Assembly (NCBI GenBank): GCA_024637035.1
Contig: JAGXFW010000028.1
Coordinates: 1-57,842 of the forward strand
Direction of reading: 5' to 3'
Length of the DNA: 57,842 nucleotides
Source: Actinomycetes bacterium
GTDB taxonomy: Bacteria; Actinomycetota; Thermoleophilia; RBG-16-64-13
Part shown: piece after piece, positions 51,652 to 57,842 of the stretch
Position numbering within the stretch: position 1 is the stretch's first letter
Layout of the letters: each line of letters begins with the position of its first letter
Made by a program: the position numbers and the translations under genes
Notes under the pieces: generated by a model
Told to the model about the DNA's origin: nothing
The model's input: the letters and a program-made list of their open reading frames with translations, nothing else
The model's database searches: none

Positions 51652-52524
51652 TTGACGCGTAAATCAGGCATTCGTGGCAAGCGTCGCACGCCTAGTGTGC
51701 GGCCGACTACTAGCCCATTTGACGTTCGAGACCAGCGTGCGATGGTCTCCCTCGGTGCCCTGAACTCCTTCGGCCATTGCCCGTACTCTTGTCCCTTCTG
51801 CTATGTCCAAGCCGACTTTCTCTCGTACCCGGCGCTCGGCGTGCCGGCTATTGTCCAATGGCTGAGCGACCAGCCATCAGACACCTTCGACATTGTCTAT
51901 GTCAGCGGTGACACAGATTCTTTCGCACCTCCCAGAACGCTCGAAGGCCTCTTTCTACTGGAGCAGCTCTTGGCTTTGGGGAAGGACGTGCTCTTCACAA
52001 CGCGAATGGTCTTCGGAGACTCCGCCCTCGATCGCCTGGGGCAAATCGCCGAGATGTATGCGCGAAGTGGTCTCCGGCTGTTCGGCTGCATGAGTGTTGC
52101 GCAGAGTACCATTCCCCGGCTGGAGCCACCCCCGATAGCCTCACCCCTGGCCCGACTCAAGCAGCTTCACACCTTCCGAGCAGCTGGCCTCATTGCGATT
52201 CTCGCAGTTAGGCCCTTTCTGCCCATTGTACCTCTCAGCGACTATGAGTGGATTCTGGCTCAAGCTGTTGACGGGGCGCACGCGGTTCTCGGTGAGGTAT
52301 GGTACGTAGACACCGAGGGCGTGCTGGAGTCGAACGTCTTGGGTAGTGAGAGACTGCAGACATATGATCTCGCGACCATGCCCTTTGACAATAACCTCGC
52401 CACTTGGAAGGTCTACATGGCCCACGAGACGCAGGAGTTCTTCTCTGTTCGCTGCAGAGAACTCGGTCTACCGTTCTTCATGCGAAGTCGCCCCGCTATC
52501 GACTTCATTCGTGCCAACCTCTAA
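51652..52524 (+). CDS. Radical SAM protein
   Basis: This 290-aa protein has the SAM-cluster motif CX3CX2C as CPYSCPFC near residue 43, preceded by SLGALNSFGH, a context like spore-photoproduct-lyase or SPASM-free DNA/RNA-acting members. The rest forms a partial TIM barrel (YVSGDTDSF, LFTTRMVFGDSALDRLG). It starts at TTG 51652, or possibly ATG 51742, which would sit 13 residues before the cluster. The pairing with a PNPOx-like flavoprotein suggests a redox partner. Substrate unknown. Confidence 0.75.
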   Translation: MTRKSGIRGKRRTPSVRPTTSPFDVRDQRAMVSLGALNSFGHCPYSCPFCYVQADFLSYPALGVPAIVQWLSDQPSDTFDIVYVSGDTDSFAPPRTLEGLFLLEQLLALGKDVLFTTRMVFGDSALDRLGQIAEMYARSGLRLFGCMSVAQSTIPRLEPPPIASPLARLKQLHTFRAAGLIAILAVRPFLPIVPLSDYEWILAQAVDGAHAVLGEVWYVDTEGVLESNVLGSERLQTYDLATMPFDNNLATWKVYMAHETQEFFSVRCRELGLPFFMRSRPAIDFIRANL

Positions 52525-52637
52525 TGTCCATAGCCGCCATGCCTTCTTTGTCAGAATCCCTGGTGAGTGTGCCGGCACTGTGTACCGGTATCGGTTTTCC
52601 ACACTCACTTCTCTCCGGCCGTCGGGATGAATAGCTC

Positions 52638-53984
52638 ATGACACGCCTTTCGAACTTCGTCAATCTTCTTGATCGCTACGTGGAGGTGTCGCACGTATAC
52701 CATCAGGGCATGACAGGGAATGATGTGAAAGTTCTCGTCAATGACGTGAAGGGCCGTGTCACTCGCCTTGTAGCACTGATTGAATCCGTGCCCGATGGAC
52801 CGCCGAAGTCACCTTTGGCCACACTGAGTCCGGAACGGTCCGGTGGACAGGCAGTCGTACCCACAAACGACGTATTGTTCATCACACAGCTGTATCAGAA
52901 GAACGTACTCGAACGACTCGCGTCTAAAGACACACCAGTTTCACCCCACAATATCGCTAAGCTCCGCGCAGTACTCAAACTTGATCCAGCTGAGTTTTTG
53001 GGCTACTTCCACACCCCAAGCTATGCATGGGATGTACTCACTGAGTTGTCTAGCCTTTCGGTTGTTCCCGACCCTCCGACCCTCGCTGCCAGAGATATGA
53101 TTCATATGCATGCGATTGAGTTACAATTGCATCTCGCGAGAGTCATTGCGCAGTCGCGTCTATCATCGCCATCGCAAGAGATCGCTCTGACGGGAGTGAT
53201 TACTGTCGATCAACTTAATAAGCTTCAGAGCGCGAATCGGTTGGTGGACAAACTCGTGGAGTTTGCCGTCCCTCGAGATCCAGCTGACCTATTGAATGAG
53301 CTGGCACCTCTTGTCGGGAAGCTGGAGGGAGTTGCACGTATCATTGATAACCGGAGAGATGATGTACTCAGGCGGCTGCAGCAGGAGACTCTTGCGTTTC
53401 CTGATACATTGGAAGAGAGCGCAATACGCCACAAGGCAGTCGACGTGTGTGATATGTTTGTGATATTTGGACTGGCAGCCGCCTATTCAGCCTGGTTTGG
53501 CGTCGCAACTGCGGGTATTGACGGGGGTATGGAGCAGGCTGCTTTGAGGAAGCACATTCTTTTCTGTACAAGGATACTCCTGGACGAGAAGCGTTGGGTG
53601 GTATGCCGTGAGGTTGGTGCGATGGCTTTGGAAATACTTCCCGAGTTGAACAAGACGTCTAACCCCGAAAGGCCTTTGGATGGGACCTATATGCCGCGCG
53701 CGAACTGGTTCTTCGCACGGCAGATGGCGGGCGAGGCCGTAGAGGATGAGGTCCGTCAGTGGGAGGTCAATGGGGAGGACGTCCATCCCCGCTACGGGTT
53801 CTTGAAGCAGGTTCTGATCGGTAGTTTCGCTGAGGCCGCCGCTGTGGGAAGGCGGTTGTTGGTCGAGGTTGAGGAGACGAACCGTACCAATCTTTGTATT
53901 GAGGAGGTTAAGGAGTGGCCGATTCTCCAGGGCTTCCGCGACTCCCCGGACGGAGAGGGTCTGCTGCGTGAGTTTGGCTCCTAG
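52638..53984 (+). CDS. Unknown 448-aa protein
   Basis: I do not recognise this protein. It is predicted soluble and largely helical, with no obvious catalytic motif, signal peptide or membrane segment. A conserved-looking patch HKAVDVCDMFVIFGLAAAYSAWF (residues about 264-286) is hydrophobic. Its 3' end overlaps the next gene by 17 bp, placing it first in a four-gene overlapping operon with a two-TM protein, a Gfo/Idh/MocA oxidoreductase and a HAD phosphatase. Codon use is less GC-rich than in the genes left of 50,000. Confidence 0.75.
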   Translation: MTRLSNFVNLLDRYVEVSHVYHQGMTGNDVKVLVNDVKGRVTRLVALIESVPDGPPKSPLATLSPERSGGQAVVPTNDVLFITQLYQKNVLERLASKDTPVSPHNIAKLRAVLKLDPAEFLGYFHTPSYAWDVLTELSSLSVVPDPPTLAARDMIHMHAIELQLHLARVIAQSRLSSPSQEIALTGVITVDQLNKLQSANRLVDKLVEFAVPRDPADLLNELAPLVGKLEGVARIIDNRRDDVLRRLQQETLAFPDTLEESAIRHKAVDVCDMFVIFGLAAAYSAWFGVATAGIDGGMEQAALRKHILFCTRILLDEKRWVVCREVGAMALEILPELNKTSNPERPLDGTYMPRANWFFARQMAGEAVEDEVRQWEVNGEDVHPRYGFLKQVLIGSFAEAAAVGRRLLVEVEETNRTNLCIEEVKEWPILQGFRDSPDGEGLLREFGS

Positions 53985-54786
53985 GACATGGCACAAGTAC
54001 GCGCCGACCTTGGTTCTGGGTGGCTTAATTCTAGGGGGTGTCCTTGTCGGTGGTCTCTGGTCCGTGGACCGTCGGGTCCTTGTTGGGACTGAGGCCCCCG
54101 GATGGCTATCGTTGCTGACGGTGTTCTCTGCCGTGGTTACTACCGGGGCGACCTCCCTCTACCCCTACGCTACGTGGCAACTACTGGTGGAGACCCGCAC
54201 GGCCAATGCTGAGAACCGGCAGCTAAGTCGGCACCTTCATCAAGACACCTTGGCGCCCTACGTTTGCCTCAACGGTATCCGTGCCGACCTGTATGTGACA
54301 AGCCGGAAGAATGAATCCTTGAGGGTTCATGCGGCGGATCTAGTGGAAGGACGCGGGGACGTTGTGATTGTGAACTCCTTGGGGGAGTACTCGGTCGATG
54401 AATTGGGTCTGAAGGGAAGTGTGGATTTCGCGCTAGGCAATACATCGGACAACACGGCCGATGCAAGGGTACATGTGAACGGAGTCTTCGGGGAATTGTC
54501 TCGCAAGATCATCATAGGACCGAAGGGAACCGAATCGGTTCAGTTCCGAATTGATGGGAGTATTCCGGATACAAGAGCTCTCATGTCGCTTCTCGATCAG
54601 AACGAAGAGGCGACCGTAAGTGTGTCTTCGAAGGGCCCGGGCATTTCGGCTACGGACCACTTCGAAGCGTCGTGGGTGCTGGGCGTAGGTGCTGGCGAAG
54701 GTCAAGTTGTCGCATCAGTTTCAGGCGCCTTCGCATACACTCGCCGCTATCGCCGATACGAAGCGAGCGAGGAACAACATGTCTGA
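53968..54786 (+). CDS. Unknown membrane protein with two N-terminal TM segments
   Basis: This 272-aa product has two hydrophobic segments near the N-terminus (about 9-29 TLVLGGLILGGVLVGGLW and 42-62 LLTVFSAVVTTGATSLYPYA) and a soluble C-terminal domain of about 190 residues rich in beta strands. GTG 53968, overlapping the upstream gene by 17 bp behind GAGAGGG, is the likely start; TTG 53974 is an alternative. It overlaps the next gene by 8 bp. It may anchor the operon's products at the membrane. No family was recognised. Confidence 0.65.
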   Translation: MSLAPRTWHKYAPTLVLGGLILGGVLVGGLWSVDRRVLVGTEAPGWLSLLTVFSAVVTTGATSLYPYATWQLLVETRTANAENRQLSRHLHQDTLAPYVCLNGIRADLYVTSRKNESLRVHAADLVEGRGDVVIVNSLGEYSVDELGLKGSVDFALGNTSDNTADARVHVNGVFGELSRKIIIGPKGTESVQFRIDGSIPDTRALMSLLDQNEEATVSVSSKGPGISATDHFEASWVLGVGAGEGQVVASVSGAFAYTRRYRRYEASEEQHV

Positions 54787-55858
54787 CGAGGCCGGAACCC
54801 TGCGTGTTGGAATTGTCGGAACAGGCGTCGGAATCCGAACCCATCTCGCGGGTCTCCAGTCAGTCGAGCAAGTCAAGGTAGTCGGTGTGGTCGGGTCCTC
54901 CTTGGAGAGAGCTAGGGAACACCTATCCCATGCCGGAGCACCCGTAGATCTGGCTCGCAGCTGGGAGGACCTGTTGATGGCCGAGCCTGACCTAGTCTGT
55001 ATTACGACGCCACTCGACGCCCGGGGCCAATACATCGATAGCTTGAGGGCCTTCAAAGGCTCGCTCCTCTTCGAAAAGCCAGTCGTGCGAAGCATGGCGA
55101 ACGGTGCCGACGTTAGGAGCGCATTGGGAGACTCCTTTGAGCGCTCGTATACCGATTTCCAGCTACGCGGTGTGGAGGCCTTTCAGTTGGCCCGGGCCTC
55201 CGCCCGGGCGGGGCTACTGGGCCCATTGTACGAGATAACCCTCTTCGAGAGAACATCGGCCCTCAGACGATCTTCTGTTCCGGCTTGGATGCGTACCAGG
55301 CGTACGGGTGGCGGTCAGATGTTCGCAATGGGCAGCCATCTACTCGACTTGGGTATCTTCTTGGCGGACGTTTCCTATGATGAGGCCCTGACAGGGAGTC
55401 CCTCGGGATTCATCGAAGCCCCTCGCCGTAGTTGGACTTCCGTCGTCGACGTTCTGGAAAGCAGTGATGAGTCATTCGGGTGTTCACTTAGTGTCCGAGG
55501 GTGCCATGTTCTGCTTACGACAACATCGATAAGCCCCGGTCCTCGGACTCTGGATGTCCGCGTGGAGGGTACTGAGGGATGCCTTGAGTTCCGCTACAGG
55601 GACGGCTGCGGACAGATGCGAATTTGGAACGGGGATGGATCAGCTGCTTCGTACGCCGTTGGACCCAGAGCGGAGCTGATTGCCCAAACCCAGGGTGTGG
55701 CGCAACTCGACCCATCGTTGTTTCGTGTAGCGTATCCCAGCTACTTTGAGATGGTTGCAGATAGAATCAGAGGGCGTAATGGGCATGCTGTTGCCACTCT
55801 CATGGATGGAATTAGGAACTCCGAGATACTTCAGAAATCAATTGAGAGATGGACGTAA
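54779..55858 (+). CDS. Gfo/Idh/MocA-family oxidoreductase
   Basis: This 359-aa protein has an N-terminal Rossmann motif (RVGIVGTGVGIRTHLAGL), the conserved FEKPVV Glu-Lys-Pro near residue 101 that contacts the nicotinamide, and GGGQMFAMGSHLLDLGIFL with the catalytic His near 192. The family oxidises or reduces sugars, inositols and related polyols with NAD(P). ATG 54779 overlaps the upstream TM gene, and its 3' end overlaps the HAD gene by 10 bp. A sugar or sugar-phosphate substrate is suggested by the HAD neighbour. Confidence 0.8.
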   Translation: MSDEAGTLRVGIVGTGVGIRTHLAGLQSVEQVKVVGVVGSSLERAREHLSHAGAPVDLARSWEDLLMAEPDLVCITTPLDARGQYIDSLRAFKGSLLFEKPVVRSMANGADVRSALGDSFERSYTDFQLRGVEAFQLARASARAGLLGPLYEITLFERTSALRRSSVPAWMRTRRTGGGQMFAMGSHLLDLGIFLADVSYDEALTGSPSGFIEAPRRSWTSVVDVLESSDESFGCSLSVRGCHVLLTTTSISPGPRTLDVRVEGTEGCLEFRYRDGCGQMRIWNGDGSAASYAVGPRAELIAQTQGVAQLDPSLFRVAYPSYFEMVADRIRGRNGHAVATLMDGIRNSEILQKSIERWT

Positions 55859-56793
55859 ATAGTTTGGATATTGAGTCCATGCATCGTCAGTTCTCACGAA
55901 ACGTGAGAGGCTGCAGAGCGAGGAGTGAAGTTCAAGGTGGGCGTAGCTTGCGTTCACCTAGGAAGATGTTTCGGGGGAGTATCGAGGCACTTGTTTTTGA
56001 CTTGGATGGAACAGCTGTTCCCAACGGGTATCAAGGAGTGCCTCGTGGCCACCTGTTAGCTACCTTGCGAGAACTGCAGAAATGTATGCACGTCTGTGCT
56101 GCAACCGGCAGACCGTGGTCTACAGGCAGAGACTTGATTCGTGCTCTGGGCATAATTGATCCATGCGTTACGGGTGGCGGTTCGCAAATAGTGGACCCAG
56201 TTGCCGGGAAGGTCATCTGGGAGGCGCGTCTATCGGTCGAGCAGATTGAAGAAATCTTCCGCAGATGCGAGCCGTACCCGTATGAGATCCTGTACGATGA
56301 CGAGTTCATTGGCGGGGGAAAGCCGGCATGGGAGCGCGCTGCCGCGCGGTCCACAAGTTCCCTGTATGTGATGAATGTCCTTCCGCTGGACGAGATGCGT
56401 CTTGTTGGCTTGATTCGGGGGGTCCTTGGTGTCACCTGTCGCAAAGGGTTGTCGTGGAGCGGCGTAGGAGTTGATTTGCACGTTACCACTGTGGACGCGA
56501 CAAAGAGGGAAACCCTGTATCGGTTGTGGGCTCTAACGGGCGTCAACCCCGAGGCCACGGTTGGTTTCGGGGATGGAGCAAACGACATTGGTTTGTTTGA
56601 GGCGGTCGGCTGGCGTGTAGCAGTCCAGGGTGCGGCCCCGGAGCTATCAATCTTGGCCGATGCAATGTGCGCCCCCCCAAGTGAGGATGGGCTGAGCAGG
56701 ATTCTGCATGAGATGTTCTTTGAACCGTCCCGGACTCGCCTGAGACGCAATTCCCTGAGTCCTTCGTCGTCCACAGGGGACCGCTCACGATAG
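55849..56793 (+). CDS. HAD-superfamily (Cof/IIB-type) phosphatase
   Basis: This 314-aa protein has HAD motif I FDLDGT near residue 50, motif II in AATGRPWS, and motif IV GFGDGANDIGLF near 245, in the order of Cof-type sugar phosphatases with a C2 cap. ATG 55849 gives an odd basic extension of about 39 residues; ATG 55966 would start right before motif I but has a poorly spaced Shine-Dalgarno. It is the last gene of the overlapping operon and probably dephosphorylates a sugar or nucleotide sugar intermediate. Confidence 0.75.
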   Translation: MDVNSLDIESMHRQFSRNVRGCRARSEVQGGRSLRSPRKMFRGSIEALVFDLDGTAVPNGYQGVPRGHLLATLRELQKCMHVCAATGRPWSTGRDLIRALGIIDPCVTGGGSQIVDPVAGKVIWEARLSVEQIEEIFRRCEPYPYEILYDDEFIGGGKPAWERAAARSTSSLYVMNVLPLDEMRLVGLIRGVLGVTCRKGLSWSGVGVDLHVTTVDATKRETLYRLWALTGVNPEATVGFGDGANDIGLFEAVGWRVAVQGAAPELSILADAMCAPPSEDGLSRILHEMFFEPSRTRLRRNSLSPSSSTGDRSR

Positions 56794-56820
56794 TACTATC
56801 CTGCTCCCCTCCGATTACTC

Positions 56821-57678
56821 CTAGAGCCGGAAGAGCTTGTCATCCTGCGAGAGCGACACGACCTCATAGAGGTCCACATCGATCTCAGGGGGTAACTTGT
56901 CGCGGAGGACCGGGAGGATGTACTGGCAATCAGCGTCGGAGACGATCTCAGTAAGCAGACTGCTGATTTGGTTGTCGTGTACGTTCTCGATTTGGTCCTG
57001 CAGAATGAAGTGCAGGCAGCGAATGTTCTCGGCGTCTGCGAACTGGATGTATGCCAGATCGAAGGCCGCGATCTGGCCCTTCTTCTTGCCGGTTCCTAGA
57101 TTGCCTTGAATGCTGGTCACCTTCAGATCAAGCCCCTTCTTGTCCCAGTCGGCGCTCAGCACGAACTGTTCGCCGTAAAGCCTCGACGATATGGCGGAGA
57201 AGTACACGTTGAACTGAGCCACCCTGCGTTGAAGCACGTCGTCCTGAGACTCGATGCCTTCGTTGATCGCCCTCAGCTGGGCTTCGATCTCGCGGATGCG
57301 TGCGGTCGAAATATCCCATCTGCGCTTCTGTTCCTCGAGGCGGCCTCGCTGCTCGTGAGCCTGGTTCAGGGCCGTGATGAGGTTCTGAAGGTTCTCGACA
57401 ATGCCGAGTCTGCGTAGCTGCCCACTTAGCGCTTTCTCCCTCATCAAAGCCACTGAAATCGCTCGTTTCGCCCCACCCAACTCGGTCTCGAGCGAGGGCA
57501 GTTCGCGGGTGATGAACTCGACCTTCTCCCGGACCATGTTGTTGTGGAAGGCGACCGTCGCCTCGAACGACCTCTGGAGATTTGGAAGCAGGAGTTTCGC
57601 CTCCTCGTACAGCGCCCGGATGTTCTGGGGTTCGACATCGCTTAGTTCATTCTCGAGTTCGGCCCTACTCTCAAGCAC
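56821..57678 (-). pseudogene. 5'-truncated SMC/ABC-like ATPase gene (DUF2326-type C-terminal half)
   Basis: Of the expected protein of more than 500 aa only about 285 C-terminal residues remain, from GTG 57678. They comprise a coiled coil (about 1-150, Glu/Arg/Leu-rich) and a C-terminal domain with GKKKGQIAAFDLAYIQFAD and FILQDQIENVHDNQIS, resembling the C-terminal ATPase lobe of DUF2326/SMC-like proteins used in conflict systems. No Walker A half exists upstream: the in-frame reading runs into an IS3-type element end by about 57,700 and stops at 57,757. The assignment to DUF2326 is by eye. Confidence 0.6.
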
Positions 57679-57759
57679 GAGGTCGCGCCGAAGCGAGAGG
57701 CAGAGGTGGCCGGGTTCCCTTGGACAGCTTCCCGGGGTTCTTAGGTGATGACCCGCTCA

Positions 57760-57842
57760 TCAGGCAGCCGTTCGTTCCGTCAGTAGTGTAGCCCAGTAGA
57801 TCTCGTCCGGGGTCTTGTTGTTAAGGCCTTGATGCCGGCGCC
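57760..57842 (-). mobile_element. 3' end of an IS3-type transposase (partial)
   Basis: The last 26 codons of a minus-strand reading end at TGA 57760-57762 and encode RRHQGLNNKTPDEIYWATLL, the typical C-terminus of the DDE integrase domain of IS3/IS481-like transposases. The rest lies beyond the window. The sequence between it and the DUF2326-type remnant (about 57,700-57,757) probably holds the terminal inverted repeat. Confidence 0.75.

Noticed and set aside
1-57842. tRNA, rRNA or CRISPR arrays
   Set aside because: No cloverleaf-like sequence, rRNA block or regular spacer-repeat pattern was seen on either strand by eye; a covariance search was not possible.

Overview
This 57.8 kb window is high-GC DNA (roughly two thirds G+C by eye) with many GTG/TTG starts, ATGA/GTGA gene overlaps and an abundance of Fe-S flavoenzymes, 2-oxoacid:ferredoxin oxidoreductases and molybdo-enzymes. 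It also carries a cyclic di-AMP riboswitch. Together these suggest an anaerobic high-GC Gram-positive, possibly an actinobacterial lineage. This is inference: no rRNA or other phylogenetic marker is present.

Left part (1-25,208). An electron-transfer module comes first: an HdrA-MvhD fusion, an HdrC-GltD fusion, an Old Yellow Enzyme/2-enoate-reductase-like flavoprotein, an ATC-hydrolase-like protein, a ferredoxin and a VOC protein. Next are a MazF/AbrB toxin-antitoxin pair on the minus strand, a KimA-type potassium transporter behind a ydaO-type c-di-AMP riboswitch, a VapBC pair, a TetR regulator, and a minus-strand pair made of an HTH-TrpD fusion and an amidohydrolase. A plus-strand run follows: a dihydropyrimidinase/hydantoinase, a four-subunit 2-oxoacid oxidoreductase (gamma, GltD-delta fusion, alpha, beta), XdhC, YqeB and ModABC. 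The last five are what a molybdenum hydroxylase needs for cofactor supply.

Middle (25,209-45,557). After a minus-strand PIN/RHH toxin-antitoxin pair, a sigma70-like promoter with a perfect 16-bp dyad opens a 19-kb unidirectional catabolic region: iorAB, a TetR regulator, CoA-transferase, acyl-CoA dehydrogenase, etfBA, a split methylmalonyl-CoA mutase, hydantoinase/oxoprolinase A and B (or an acetone/acetophenone-carboxylase-like pair), a PaaK-type aryl-acid CoA ligase, and a three-subunit molybdenum hydroxylase (coxMSL type). The combination points to anaerobic breakdown of aromatic or heterocyclic acids through CoA thioesters. The substrate cannot be read from sequence. A strong hairpin closes the run.

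Right part (45,558-57,842). This is an accessory, mosaic region. A 1,167-aa STAND protein (helical N-terminus, nucleoside-phosphorylase domain, NACHT ATPase, pentapeptide repeats, two near-identical WD40 units) has its own strong promoter and looks like a single-gene phage-defence receptor. It is sandwiched between the intact coxL and a 5'-truncated second coxL copy that begins 2 bp after its stop codon. A decayed IS21 istB follows. Then comes a visibly lower-GC run: a PNPOx-like protein, a radical SAM protein, and a tightly overlapped four-gene operon (unknown 448-aa protein, two-TM protein, Gfo/Idh/MocA oxidoreductase, HAD phosphatase). The window ends in the C-terminal half of an SMC/ABC-like DUF2326-type gene whose 5' part has been replaced by an IS3-type transposase end.

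The best candidates for something not yet described are the PNP-NACHT-WD40 gene inside the coxL duplication, and the low-GC radical SAM/unknown/TM/oxidoreductase/HAD operon beside it.
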